64,000 bases of DNA, taken from Achromobacter anxifer (GTDB taxonomy: Bacteria > Pseudomonadota > Gammaproteobacteria > Burkholderiales > Burkholderiaceae_B). The notes under the pieces were generated by a model. It was not told the origin of the DNA. It was given only the letters and a program-made list of their open reading frames with translations, and did no database searches. The DNA lies in the NCBI RefSeq assembly GCF_903652925.1, contig NZ_CAHLAR010000012.1:124001-188000 (forward strand), in the 5' to 3' direction. A program made the translations under genes and the position numbers. This document shows, piece after piece, positions 42,783 through 51,803 of this stretch (its first letter is position 1; each line of letters opens with the position of its first letter).

Positions 42783-44311
42783 GCCTGCTTCTCCTGATGA
42801 GCCGGCGCGGCGACGGCCGCGCGCCTGGATTCGTGGTCTTGCCGCAGCACGGACTTCAGCACCTTGCCTGCGGCCGACATCGGCAGTTCGCCGAGGAATT
42901 CGTAGGTCTTGGGACACTTGTAGGCCGCGAGTTGTGCGCGGCAATGCCGGTCCAGGGCAGCGGCATCCGGCGCCATGCCGGCGCGCGGCACGATCACCGC
43001 ATGCACGGCCTCGCCCCAGCGCTCGTGCGCGACGCCGATGACCGCGCAGCGCGCCACCAGCGCGTGGTGCGCCAGCACGCCCTCCACTTCGGCGCCATAG
43101 ACGTTTTCTCCGCCGCTGACGATCATGTCCTTCAAGCGGTCCACGATGTACAGATAGCCGTCCTCGTCCTGGCGGGCCGCGTCGCCCGTCAACAGCCAGC
43201 CCTGCGCGAACACGCGCCGGGTATCCTCGGGCTGGTTCCAGTAGCCCTGCATCACCATGGGGCCGCGCACCGCCAGTTCGCCGATGACGCCCGGCGCGGC
43301 CTCGCTGCCGTCCGGCGCCAGAATGCAGGTTTCCACGCCCAGCGCCGGCCTGCCCGCCGATTCGGCGCGCGCGCCGCCCAGGCGCACCTGGGCATTGATT
43401 GCCACGGTGGCGGCCGTCTCGGTCATGCCGTAGGCATGCACGAACTCCGCCCGCGGAAAGGCCGCCAGCGCCCTGTCGAGCAAGGCGCGGGAAATCGGCG
43501 ATGCGCCCCAGATCACGCGCGCCACGCCGTCCAGCCGGTACTGCGCAAAGCCGGGCTCGTCCAGCAACATCTGGATCATGCTGGGCACCAGCAGCACCTC
43601 GGACACGCCTTCGTCCTGCAAGGCCTGGAGCACCGCTCGCGGATTGAAGCCGCGCTGCACCACGATCGATGCGCCCGCGACAATTTGTCCGATCAATCGC
43701 CCCAATCCGGCAACGTGAAACAAGGGCGCGACCAGCAGCGTGCTGCTGTCGGGCGGCGTCGGCACGGTAGCCATCCGGGCCACCGCCGCGCTCCACAGAT
43801 TGGCATGCGTAAGCATGGCGCCCTTGGGGCTGCCCGTGGTGCCGCCCGTGTAGAGAATGGCGGCCAGCGCGTCGCCGCCCGCGCGCACGTCCTGGGCCGC
43901 ATCCTCTGTCTCGGCATGGGCGGCCAGAACCTCGGCGGACAGCGGCGAGGTGGCTCTGGGCACTTCCACGCCGGCGATGCGCGGCGCCATGGCCTCGTCC
44001 ACCAGCAGCAGCCTGGGACCGCAATCGGCAAGCGCTCGCGACAGCTCCGCCCCGCTCCAGCGCGTGTTCAGGGGCATGGCCGCCGCGCCCAGCCACCAGC
44101 ACGCCAGGATCCACGACACATAGTCCGCGCCATTGGCGCCCAGCAGCGCCACGCGGTCGCCGGGAAGCACGCCGTGGCCGCGCAGGACCGCCGCCTTGCG
44201 CGCGGTCCAGGCGAGCAGCGCGGCGTAGGTCCAGGACCGTGCGCCTTCGCGCAGCGCGATCTTGCCTGGATACAGCCGGCCGGCGCGATGCAGACCCTGT
44301 GTCAGATACAT
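42779..44311 (-). CDS. AMP-forming acyl-CoA ligase
   Basis: 510 aa from ATG 44311 with GGAGA 10 bp upstream; the longer frame to 44434 has no site. ILYTGGTTGSPKGAMLTHANL, HAYGMTETAATVAIN, TGDAARQDEDGYLYIVDRLKDMIVSGGENV and the C-terminal PMSAAGKVLKSVL with catalytic Lys. First gene of the seven-gene operon; activates the substrate acid. The two ligases (this and 36997) are different paralogues. Confidence 0.91.
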   Translation of the reverse strand: MYLTQGLHRAGRLYPGKIALREGARSWTYAALLAWTARKAAVLRGHGVLPGDRVALLGANGADYVSWILACWWLGAAAMPLNTRWSGAELSRALADCGPRLLLVDEAMAPRIAGVEVPRATSPLSAEVLAAHAETEDAAQDVRAGGDALAAILYTGGTTGSPKGAMLTHANLWSAAVARMATVPTPPDSSTLLVAPLFHVAGLGRLIGQIVAGASIVVQRGFNPRAVLQALQDEGVSEVLLVPSMIQMLLDEPGFAQYRLDGVARVIWGASPISRALLDRALAAFPRAEFVHAYGMTETAATVAINAQVRLGGARAESAGRPALGVETCILAPDGSEAAPGVIGELAVRGPMVMQGYWNQPEDTRRVFAQGWLLTGDAARQDEDGYLYIVDRLKDMIVSGGENVYGAEVEGVLAHHALVARCAVIGVAHERWGEAVHAVIVPRAGMAPDAAALDRHCRAQLAAYKCPKTYEFLGELPMSAAGKVLKSVLRQDHESRRAAVAAPAHQEKQA

Positions 44312-44452
44312 GGTTGTGTTGTCTCCTACGGCACGCGTGGGTCCGGGCTCTGCTGCTCGGCAACGGCACGCATCGATCACCGTGCCTCCAGCTTCGCCCC
44401 GGGGCCGGATCGCGGCAATGGCCGCAGGCGTCAAACCGATAGGCGAAAAGTG

Positions 44453-45472
44453 TCAGCGGGCCGCTGGACCGCAGACCAGGCGGTTGCGGCGGTATTCGCC
44501 CGGCGACACGCCGGTCCATTTCTTGAAGGCGCGGTGGAAGGTGCTGGGCTCGGAAAAGCCCAGGCGTTCCGCGATGTCCATCAGCGACAGGTCATGGCGG
44601 CCCAGGTATTCGACCGCGACGTCGCGCCGCAGGTCGTCCTTCAACGCCTGGAAGCCCTGCCCCTCTTCGCGCAGATGGCGCCTGAGCGTTTGCGGCGTCA
44701 TCGCCAGCTGCGCGCTGATCTGGGCCAGCGAGGGCAAGTCCCTGGACAGATCGTTGCGCAGCAAGCGGCGGATGCGGTCGGTCAGGGTGGTGCGGTCCTG
44801 GTACTTCACCAGCAGGTCGAAGGGCGCGGTGGCCAGGAACGGCTTGAGCGTCTGTTCGTTCTGCACCACCGGCAACGCCAGCCAGCGCGACTCCAGCCAC
44901 AGGCCCGCCACCGGCTGGCCATAACGCACCGGCGCGTAGAAGAGCCGGTGCGCGTCGGCGCTGCGCGCGCCGCTGCTGTAGTCCACGCCCAGGATGGGGA
45001 TGCGCCGCGCCGCCAGCCAGTTGGACACGCCCAGGGTGAAGAACAGGAATGAACGCTCGCCATACCAGCGCGCACAACTGCTGGGGCCGCGCGAATCGAG
45101 CACGATGCGCGCGCGCTCGCCGCTCACGCACAGGCGCGCGGTGAAGTCGCGCAGCACGCCGTGGTAATAGCGGAACGCCACGCGCAAGGCCTGGCCCACC
45201 GTGGCCTGCTGCAAGGCAAGCCGGCAGGCGTGGTCGAACGCGCCCAGCGGCACCGGATGCTGTCCCATGCCCAGGAAGTCGTCGCGAGTGGCGCGGCGCA
45301 GCATCCGCAATATCTGCGCGAACTGGGCCTGCGATACGCGCGCCATCGGCGCCTGCAGCAAGGAAGGCGGCACGTCGGCCCGCGCCAGGACCCGGTCCAC
45401 GTCCACGCTCCGGCTGCGCGCGCCTTGCAGGATCTGGGCGATATGCCCCACGGCAATGGTGTGATGGGTCAT
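44453..45472 (-). CDS. AraC-family transcriptional regulator
   Basis: 339 aa from ATG 45472 (weak site); the frame is open to ATG 45586, so 377 aa is possible. C-terminal double helix-turn-helix: LAQISAQLAMTPQTLRRHLREEGQGFQALKDDLRRDVAVEYL and LSLMDIAERLGFSEPSTFHRAFKKWTGVSPGEYR. The N-terminal part is of the OruR/ArgR-like AraC type (DUF4880-like Arabinose_bd). Co-directional and 141 bp upstream of the acyl-CoA operon, its likely target; divergent from the CoA-transferase gene. Confidence 0.9.
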   Translation of the reverse strand: MTHHTIAVGHIAQILQGARSRSVDVDRVLARADVPPSLLQAPMARVSQAQFAQILRMLRRATRDDFLGMGQHPVPLGAFDHACRLALQQATVGQALRVAFRYYHGVLRDFTARLCVSGERARIVLDSRGPSSCARWYGERSFLFFTLGVSNWLAARRIPILGVDYSSGARSADAHRLFYAPVRYGQPVAGLWLESRWLALPVVQNEQTLKPFLATAPFDLLVKYQDRTTLTDRIRRLLRNDLSRDLPSLAQISAQLAMTPQTLRRHLREEGQGFQALKDDLRRDVAVEYLGRHDLSLMDIAERLGFSEPSTFHRAFKKWTGVSPGEYRRNRLVCGPAAR

Positions 45473-45664
45473 GGAGGCATCCAACGGCTGGGCGTGCGCC
45501 GACAGCACCGATGGTAGCCAAAGCAGGCGCGCGCAGGAATGGCCTGCATGAGCATTCCCGCCAAGCGGAATCAGCGAATCCGCCATTGGTTGCCCGCAAA
45601 GCCGCGCCTAGACTGGCCCGAGCCCTATGCGGGCATGCCACTTCGCATTTACGGGAGTCCCTCT

Positions 45665-46834
45665 TTGGATACGCCGAACACCGCCCCGCTCGCTGGCGTC
45701 AGGATCCTGGACCTGTCGCGGCTGCTGCCGGGCCCGCTGGGCGCGCAGTACCTGGCCGACCTGGGCGCGGACGTCATCAAGATCGAGGACACGCAGGCGG
45801 GCGATTACGCCCCGCCGCCGCTGCGCGCGCTATGCAACCGCAACAAGCGGGGGCTGCGGCTGAATCTCAAGGAACCCGAGGGCCAGGCGGCGCTGGCCGC
45901 GCTGGCGCGCGGCGCGGACGTGGTGATCGAGAGTTTCCGGCCCGGCGTGGCCGCGCGCCTGCGGGCCGACTACCCGACCCTGGCGCATCACAATCCGCGG
46001 CTGGTGTATTGCAGCATTACGGGGTATGGGCAGGACGGCCCGCAGCGCGACGCCGCCGGCCATGACCTGAACTACGCGGCCTGCGCGGGCGTCGCGGACC
46101 AGATGGGTTGCGGACCTGACCTGCCGGCCTTGTCCAATCTGCCGGTGGCCGACATCCTGGGCGGATCGCTCACGGCGGCGATGGGCATACTGGCCGCGCT
46201 GTACGACGCCCAGCGCAGCGGGCGCGGCCGCTGCATCGACATTGCCATCGCCGACGGCCTGCTGGCCGCCGCGGTGGTGCCGCTGGCCACCTTGAACGCC
46301 CAGGGCGACACGCGGCCGGCGGGCGCAGACACCTTGTCCGGCGGACTGGCCTGCTACGGCCAGTACCGCACGCAGGACGGACGCTACCTGGCCGTAGCCG
46401 CGCTGGAGCCGAAGTTCTGGGAAACGCTGTGCCGCCGCCTGGACCGCCCCGACCTGGCGCCGCTGCACCGCCATGGCGGCGCGGCGCAGCAGACGCGCGT
46501 GCGCGGCGAATTGCAGCAGCTGTTCGGCGCCCGTCCGCTGGCGCATTGGCTGGAGCTGCTGGAAGGCGCCGACTGCTGCGTGTCGCCGGTGCTCAAGCTG
46601 GCGGAAAGCCTCGCGCATCCGCAGTTCGTGGCTCGCGGCATGCCGCTGCAGACCGAACATCCGGCCTATGGCCGCAACACCCATGTGGCCAGCCCGGTGA
46701 AGATGTCGGGCTTCCAGTTCGCCATTCATCGCCAGGCCCCATTGCCCGGCGAGCACACGGATCAGATCCTGCGCGAGGCCGGCTATAGCGAGCCGGACAT
46801 CGCCAGCCTGATCGGACGCGGCATCGCGCTGTAG
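45665..46834 (+). CDS. Family III CoA-transferase (CaiB/BaiF)
   Basis: 389 aa from TTG 45665 with GGGAG 7 bp upstream; ATG 45635 is the alternative. LAGVRILDLSRLLPGPLGAQYLADLGADVIKIED contains the family start, and DVVIESFRPGVAARL, YCSITGYGQDGP and AGHDLNYAACAG follow (catalytic Asp in the HDLNY segment). Transfers CoA between acids. Followed after 56 bp by a Bug receptor gene, a very common pairing in Bordetella-like genomes. Confidence 0.9.
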   Translation: MDTPNTAPLAGVRILDLSRLLPGPLGAQYLADLGADVIKIEDTQAGDYAPPPLRALCNRNKRGLRLNLKEPEGQAALAALARGADVVIESFRPGVAARLRADYPTLAHHNPRLVYCSITGYGQDGPQRDAAGHDLNYAACAGVADQMGCGPDLPALSNLPVADILGGSLTAAMGILAALYDAQRSGRGRCIDIAIADGLLAAAVVPLATLNAQGDTRPAGADTLSGGLACYGQYRTQDGRYLAVAALEPKFWETLCRRLDRPDLAPLHRHGGAAQQTRVRGELQQLFGARPLAHWLELLEGADCCVSPVLKLAESLAHPQFVARGMPLQTEHPAYGRNTHVASPVKMSGFQFAIHRQAPLPGEHTDQILREAGYSEPDIASLIGRGIAL

Positions 46835-46890
46835 GGACATGCAGCCGGCGCGTCCGACCCCGCAAGCCCACAACCAGGACGGAGACAAGC

Positions 46891-47883
46891 ATGACCGATC
46901 ACCCTCGCAGCCCTCCCTCGCCGCGGCGCCGCAGCCTGCTCAAGCTGGGCGCGGCCTTGCCCGCCGCGCTGGCCCTGCCGCGGCCTGCCGGCGCGGCCAA
47001 CTTCCCGGCGCGCCCCGTCACGCTCATCGTGCCGTTTCCGGCCGGCGGCGCCACCGACACGCAGATGCGCGCGCTGGCGGTCGCGGCCTCGCGCGAACTG
47101 GGGCAGACCGTCATCATCGCCAACCGGCCTGGCGCCGGTGGCACGCTGGGCCCGGCGGCCATGGCGCATACCGCGGCGCCCGACGGCTACACGGTATCGG
47201 TGGTGGTGGGCACGCTGTTCCGCTACCCCTTCCTGCAACAGGTCAACTACGACCCGCTCAAGGACTTCACCTACGTCGCCTGCATGACCGCGTACTCCTA
47301 CGCCATCGTGGTGCGCGAGGATGCGCCCTGGCGCACGCTGGACGAATTGATCGCCGACGCCCGCGCCCATCCCGACAAGATCAGCTATGGCGGCACGGGC
47401 ACCGGGGGGTCGGGGCGCATCGCGATCGAGCGCCTGTCGCGGCTGACGAACACCCGCTTCAATTTCATCCCCTACAAGGGCGCGGCCGAGGAAACCACCG
47501 CGCTGCTGGGCGGCCATATCCAGATGGTCTCGGACGCGGGCTGGGGACCGATGATAGACACCGGCAAGGCGCGGCTGCTGGCGGTGCTGGGCGAGGCCCG
47601 CGCCAAGCGCGTGCCCGATGTGCCGACGCTGACGGAACTGGGTTACCCGATAGTCGCGGCCAACCCGGTGGGCATCGCCGGCCCCAAAGGCATGGACCCC
47701 GCCGTGACCCGCGCCTTGCAGCAGGCCTTTCATCGCGCATCCAGCGATCCGGAATACAACCGCGCGCTGGAAAACGCGGACCAGCCGCACATGCTGATGG
47801 ACAGCGCGGCCTACACCGACTTCGCGATCCGGCAGGTGGCGGAAGAAAAGAAGTTCGTGGCCGAGCTGGGCCTGAAGATGTAA
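46891..47883 (+). CDS. Bug-family (TctC-like) periplasmic solute-binding protein
   Basis: 330 aa. N-terminus SPRRRSLLKLGAALPAALALPRPAGA has an RR motif (Tat-like) and an AxA cleavage site. Mature start NFPARPVTLIVPFPAGGATDTQMRALA is the Bug signature, with NRPGAGGTLGPAAMAHTAPDGYT-like and HPDKISYGGTGTGGSGRIAIERL later. Binds a carboxylate, probably the substrate or product of the CoA-transferase. No TctAB membrane genes are adjacent, as is usual for orphan Bugs. Confidence 0.92.
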   Translation: MTDHPRSPPSPRRRSLLKLGAALPAALALPRPAGAANFPARPVTLIVPFPAGGATDTQMRALAVAASRELGQTVIIANRPGAGGTLGPAAMAHTAAPDGYTVSVVVGTLFRYPFLQQVNYDPLKDFTYVACMTAYSYAIVVREDAPWRTLDELIADARAHPDKISYGGTGTGGSGRIAIERLSRLTNTRFNFIPYKGAAEETTALLGGHIQMVSDAGWGPMIDTGKARLLAVLGEARAKRVPDVPTLTELGYPIVAANPVGIAGPKGMDPAVTRALQQAFHRASSDPEYNRALENADQPHMLMDSAAYTDFAIRQVAEEKKFVAELGLKM

Positions 47884-47886
47884 TGA

Positions 47887-47911
47887 AAACGCCCGCGCAA
47901 GGCGGGCGTTT
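47887..47911 (+). terminator. Rho-independent terminator after the Bug gene
   Basis: AAACGCCCGC pairs with GCGGGCGTTT (10 bp, 5-nt loop) starting 4 bp after the Bug stop codon. The T run is short (TTT), and the symmetric A/T flanks mean it could act for the convergent tautomerase gene also. Confidence 0.75.
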
Positions 47912-47945
47912 GGCAAACGGGCGACAGGCGCCGCGGCCGCCGCGT

Positions 47946-48320
47946 TCAGCGGCCGTTAGCCTTGGCGGTGATGCCGTTGGCCGCGCCCATGTCGGTGTTG
48001 GGCACGTCGCGCAGCAGCACGCGCACGTCCTGACCCGAAATGCCGATGCTGGCGCACACCGCCTGGTTCAACGCCGCGATCAGCGCCGCCTTCTTGGCCT
48101 CGTCGCGGCCCGAGATCAGGGCCACATCGACCCGCGCCATGGCCTTGCCGATCTCGCCGCCCACGATCACATGTTCCGCGGACACTTCCTGCAGCACGAT
48201 GCGCACGGTGGATAGCGGCGCCGCGATGCTCTCGACGACAGCGTTGGACGCGGCCTTCAGCAGCGCGGCCTTCTGGGCGGCCGAATGGCCTTCCATGATC
48301 TGGACATTCAAAATAGGCAT
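47946..48320 (-). CDS. Tautomerase (4-oxalocrotonate tautomerase superfamily), tandemly duplicated
   Basis: 124 aa from ATG 48320, giving an N-terminal Pro after Met removal (MPILNVQIMEGHSAAQKAAL), the superfamily's catalytic base. The second half repeats the fold (ARVDVALISGRDEAKKAALIAALNQAVCASIG) without a Pro. At twice the 4-OT monomer length it matches fused tautomerase members such as cis-CaaD or MIF-like proteins. Substrate unknown. Confidence 0.8.
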   Translation of the reverse strand: MPILNVQIMEGHSAAQKAALLKAASNAVVESIAAPLSTVRIVLQEVSAEHVIVGGEIGKAMARVDVALISGRDEAKKAALIAALNQAVCASIGISGQDVRVLLRDVPNTDMGAANGITAKANGR

Positions 48321-48440
48321 GACGGATTCCGATGTTCCGAAAAAGGAGAAGCCGGCCCAGGCGGCCGGCAAACCATCATATCCGGAGTTGAGCCGCGCAA
48401 ACGGCCGCGCGGCCTGGTTCCGGCCTAGGGTTTCTCCCTG

Positions 48441-49724
48441 TCAGGCGGCCTGGTCGCGGCGCTCGGACTCGGGCTGGGACTGCTCGGCGGCAGGCGCGGC
48501 ATCGGACGGCGCCGCGTCCGCGGCAGCGGTCTCGGCAGGAGCCGCTTCGGCCAGGGCCGGCGTGACCAGCTCCACCACCTTCTTGCGCGACAGCATGCCG
48601 ATGAATTCGTCGTCCTCGCCGGTCACCGCGACCGGCTGGTCGCTGTGCACCAGCTGCGCCAGCACTTCGCCCAGGCCCGCCGTGGCCGGCACGGAAGCCA
48701 GGTCCTCGACGTAGCGCGAGATGTCGCGCGTGCCTTCCTCGATGGCGCGCGTGGCCGCTTCGGCGGTCAGCACGCCGGCCAGGCGCTTGCCGTCCAGCAC
48801 GGGCGCGTACTCGTAGTTCAGGGCGCGCATGCGGTCCATGGCGTGCGCGGGACGCGAACGCATGGTCAGGGTCAGGCGCGCCGGGTTCACGGCGTGGGTG
48901 GCATTGAGCACCTTGGTGCGGTTCACGTCCTGCAGGAACGACTGCACATAGTCGTTGGCCGGATTCAGCAGGATGTCTTCCGGCGTGCCTTCCTGCACCA
49001 GTTCGCCGTCCTTGAGGATGGCGATGCGGTTGCCCAGGCGCAGGGCCTCGTCCAGGTCGTGCGTGATGAAGACGATGGTCTTGTTGAGCTTGGCCTGCAG
49101 CTGCAGCAGCTGGTCCTGCATTTCGCGGCGGATCAGCGGGTCCAGCGCGGAGAAGGCTTCGTCCATCAGCAGGATTTCAGCATCCGTGGCCAGCGCCCGG
49201 GCCAGGCCGACACGCTGCTGCATGCCGCCCGACAACTGGTGCGGGTACTGGTTCTCGAAGCCCGACAGGCCCACCTGGTCCAGCCATTCGCGGGCGCGCT
49301 TTTCGCGTTCGGCGCGGCCCACTCCCTGCACGGTCAGGCCGTAGGCGGCGTTGTCCAGCACGGTGCGGTGCGGGAACAGGCCGAAACGCTGGAACACCAT
49401 GCTCATTTTTTTCTGGCGGAAGACTTCCAGATCGCGCTTGTTCAGGCTGACCACGTCCACCCCGTCGACCAGGATGTGGCCGGCGCTGGGTTCGATCAGG
49501 CGGTTGAAGTGGCGGATCAGCGTGGACTTGCCGGACCCCGACAGGCCCATGATCACGTAGATGCTGCCCTCTTCGATCGACAGGCTGATGTCGCGCAGGC
49601 CCAGCGTGTGGCCGCTCTCGGCCAGCAGCTGCTCCTTGCTCATGCCGTTCTGGGCGGCTTCCAGCCATTTCTTCGGATGCGGCCCGAAGACCTTGTAGAT
49701 GTTCTTGACCTCGATCTTGCTCAT
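48441..49724 (-). CDS. proV: Glycine betaine/proline-type ABC transporter ATPase with CBS pair (ProV/OpuAA)
   Basis: 427 aa. Walker A GLSGSGKST, LSGGMQQR signature, Walker B ILLMDEAFSALD and FITHDLDEALRLGNRIAILKDGEL. The C-terminal part (about residues 285-385) forms two CBS domains (FEYAPVLDGKRLAGVL..., DEFIGMLSRKKVVEL) that sense ionic strength in OpuA. An Ala/Pro/Glu-rich tail of about 40 residues is unusual. ATG overlaps the permease stop (4 bp). Confidence 0.93.
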   Translation of the reverse strand: MSKIEVKNIYKVFGPHPKKWLEAAQNGMSKEQLLAESGHTLGLRDISLSIEEGSIYVIMGLSGSGKSTLIRHFNRLIEPSAGHILVDGVDVVSLNKRDLEVFRQKKMSMVFQRFGLFPHRTVLDNAAYGLTVQGVGRAEREKRAREWLDQVGLSGFENQYPHQLSGGMQQRVGLARALATDAEILLMDEAFSALDPLIRREMQDQLLQLQAKLNKTIVFITHDLDEALRLGNRIAILKDGELVQEGTPEDILLNPANDYVQSFLQDVNRTKVLNATHAVNPARLTLTMRSRPAHAMDRMRALNYEYAPVLDGKRLAGVLTAEAATRAIEEGTRDISRYVEDLASVPATAGLGEVLAQLVHSDQPVAVTGEDDEFIGMLSRKKVVELVTPALAEAAPAETAAADAAPSDAAPAAEQSQPESERRDQAA

Positions 49725-50578
49725 CGTTGGCCTCCCTTGCGCATGCGCTGTCCATACGATTGCGTGATCCGGTCGAACAGCACGGCCAGCACCACGATAC
49801 CCAAGCCTGCCAGCAGGCCGCGGCCCACCTCCAGGCGATTGATCCCGAGCAGCACTTCATAGCCCAGGCCGCGCGCGCCGATCATCGAAGCGATCACCAC
49901 CATCGACAGCGCCATCATCGTGGTCTGATTGATGCCGGCCATGATGTTGGGTAACGCCAGCGGCAGCTGCACGCCGAAGAGCTGCTGGCGCGGATTGGCG
50001 CCGAAGGCGCGCGAGGCCTCCAGCACCTCGCGGTCGACCAGGCGGATGCCCAGGTCGGTCAGGCGGATCAGCGGCGGCACGGCGTAGATCACGGTGGCGA
50101 TGATCGCGGGGATCTTACCCAGGCCGAACAGCATGACGACGGGGATCAGGTACACGAAGCTGGGCATGGTCTGCATCACGTCCAGCACCGGCAGCATGAC
50201 GGAACGCAGCCAGTTGACGCGCGCCATCAGCACGCCCAGCGGGATGCCGATGACCACCGACAGGCCGGCGGCCATGATCATCAGCGCCAGCGTCTGCATG
50301 CCGGCGTCCCACAGGCCCAGCACGCCGATCACGCACAGCAGCGCGCCCATCGCCAGGCTCAGGCCGATGCGGCGGCTGACGCCCCAGGCGACCGCGATCG
50401 TCACCGCGACCACCGCCCACCAGGGCGAGGTGCGCAACAGCTGCTCCAGCCACACCAGGGCATGCAGGACGGGCTGGGACAGGGTCTCCAGCGTGTCGGC
50501 GTAATTGGTGACCAGGTGATCGACGAAACCGTCGATCGCCCCCCGGACCTGCCGGGCGGGGATAATTTCAGGAAACAT
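49721..50578 (-). CDS. proW: Glycine betaine/proline-type ABC transporter permease (ProW/OpuAB)
   Basis: 285 aa from ATG 50578 (GGAG upstream). N-terminal periplasmic helix FPEIIPARQVRGAIDGFVDHLVTNYADTLE typical of ProW, then about six membrane segments with the EAA loop SRAFGANPRQQLFGVQLPLALPNIMAGINQTTMMALSMVVIASMIGARGLGYEVL. Transports compatible solute with ProV and the binding protein. Confidence 0.93.
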   Translation of the reverse strand: MFPEIIPARQVRGAIDGFVDHLVTNYADTLETLSQPVLHALVWLEQLLRTSPWWAVVAVTIAVAWGVSRRIGLSLAMGALLCVIGVLGLWDAGMQTLALMIMAAGLSVVIGIPLGVLMARVNWLRSVMLPVLDVMQTMPSFVYLIPVVMLFGLGKIPAIIATVIYAVPPLIRLTDLGIRLVDREVLEASRAFGANPRQQLFGVQLPLALPNIMAGINQTTMMALSMVVIASMIGARGLGYEVLLGINRLEVGRGLLAGLGIVVLAVLFDRITQSYGQRMRKGGQR

Positions 50579-50764
50579 TGGTTCTACTCCATTCTGGCGC
50601 ACTCACCGCCAGGACCGCCCCCGCCTGCCCCGGAATCGGGCAAGGCGGCGGGACCTGGGGGCTTCCAGCAGCAGCGGCGGCGCCAGCGTGTCTCGGACCG
50701 GGTGCGCATCGCGCCCGGCCGGCGGCCATCCCGGCAAGGAATTCCGGCCCCTTGCGGGACCGGC

Positions 50765-50783
50765 GCGCGCCATGGCGGCGCGC
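50765..50783 (-). other. GC hairpin just downstream of the proX-like stop codon
   Basis: GCGCGCC and GGCGCGC arms (7 bp) with a 5-nt loop, 19-37 bp after the binding-protein stop and without a T-tract. Located in the 223-bp gap before proW; could stabilise the binding-protein mRNA or reduce read-through so that the receptor is made in excess. Confidence 0.5.
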
Positions 50784-50801
50784 TGCCAGGCTCATGGCGG
50801 G

Positions 50802-51803
50802 TTACAGCGCGCTTTGGACGCGCCCGGCGACGTCGGCGGGGACCCACTTGGTCCAGACGTCGGGTTTGTTCTTCAGGAACCACTTGGCCACGGCGCTGGC
50901 TTCGTCGCCGGACTCTTCCATGTGGGCCAGGGTCTCATTGATCACCGGCAGCGGCACCGAGACCTTGGAAAGGAATTCGGTGAGCTTGGGCGCTTCCTCG
51001 GAGAACTTGGTGTTCACCGCGGTGAAGACGGGATTGTCGGGATAGGCGCTGGGCTCGGGCTTGGCGCACTTGGGCGACGTCAGGCACTTGTGCTTTTCGG
51101 CGTCGTACGGCGGCATGTCGAGCTTGACCAGGTCCATCGCGCCGACCAGCGGCGTGGGCGACCAGTAGTAGAAGACCACGTTCTGCTTGCGCTTGTAGGC
51201 CGACATCAGGGCCGCCTTCTGCGCCGCGCCGGTGCCGGGCGAATACAGCGTGTAGGTGTCGTCCAGCTTCAGCGCGTGGAACAGGTTATTGCTGGTGATC
51301 TCGCAGCCCCAGCCTGCCGGGCAGCCGTAGAAGCGGCCCTTGCCGGGCTCTTCGGGGTCCTTGAACTTGTCCTTGAACTTCGGCAGGTCGGCCGCGGACT
51401 TGAGTTCGGGCAGGCGTTCGGCCGTGTAGCGGGGGATGTACCAGCCCTCGGCGCCCATGTAGAGATCGCCGATGCGCTTGACCTTGCCGGTCTTCTCGGC
51501 GCGGTCCCAGGGCTCGGCCACGCTGTTCAGCCAGATCTCGGTGTTGATGTCCAGGTCGCCGCGCTCCAGCGCGGCCAGGGCGGGCAGGGTTTCGGTGGGC
51601 AAGGTCTCGGTTTTGCAACCGTAGCCCTTTTCCATGATGAATCGCTCGACGTCGACGAGCACCAGGTTGGATTCCCAGTTCATCCCGCCGAAATTGACCG
51701 GACGCTTGATTTCACACTGGGCGCCATCGGCGGCTTGGGCCGCGCCGGCAAAGGCAAAGAACACGGCCGCGGCGGCCAGGGTCTTGACAGGGGTAAAACG
51801 CAT
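50802..51803 (-). CDS. proX: Glycine betaine/proline-type periplasmic binding protein (ProX/OpuAC)
   Basis: 333 aa from ATG 51803 (GGAGG upstream); longer frame to 51902 rejected. Signal peptide TPVKTLAAAAVFFAFAGAAQA. Mature protein: VNFGGMNWESNLVLVDVERFIMEKGYGCKTE, GDLDINTEIWLNS, GAEGWYIPRY and VVFYYWSPTPLVG; Trp residues are those expected of the quaternary-amine cage. First gene of the operon; the 223-bp gap to proW is unusual for such systems. Ligand could be betaine, choline or carnitine. Confidence 0.9.
   Translation of the reverse strand: MRFTPVKTLAAAAVFFAFAGAAQAADGAQCEIKRPVNFGGMNWESNLVLVDVERFIMEKGYGCKTETLPTETLPALAALERGDLDINTEIWLNSVAEPWDRAEKTGKVKRIGDLYMGAEGWYIPRYTAERLPELKSAADLPKFKDKFKDPEEPGKGRFYGCPAGWGCEITSNNLFHALKLDDTYTLYSPGTGAAQKAALMSAYKRKQNVVFYYWSPTPLVGAMDLVKLDMPPYDAEKHKCLTSPKCAKPEPSAYPDNPVFTAVNTKFSEEAPKLTEFLSKVSVPLPVINETLAHMEESGDEASAVAKWFLKNKPDVWTKWVPADVAGRVQSAL

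Noticed and set aside
41598-44519. 973-codon frame that looks like a thiolase fused to a large N-terminal domain
   Set aside because: The N-terminal part is an out-of-frame reading of the acyl-CoA ligase; the thiolase has its own ATG with a ribosome site at 42782.
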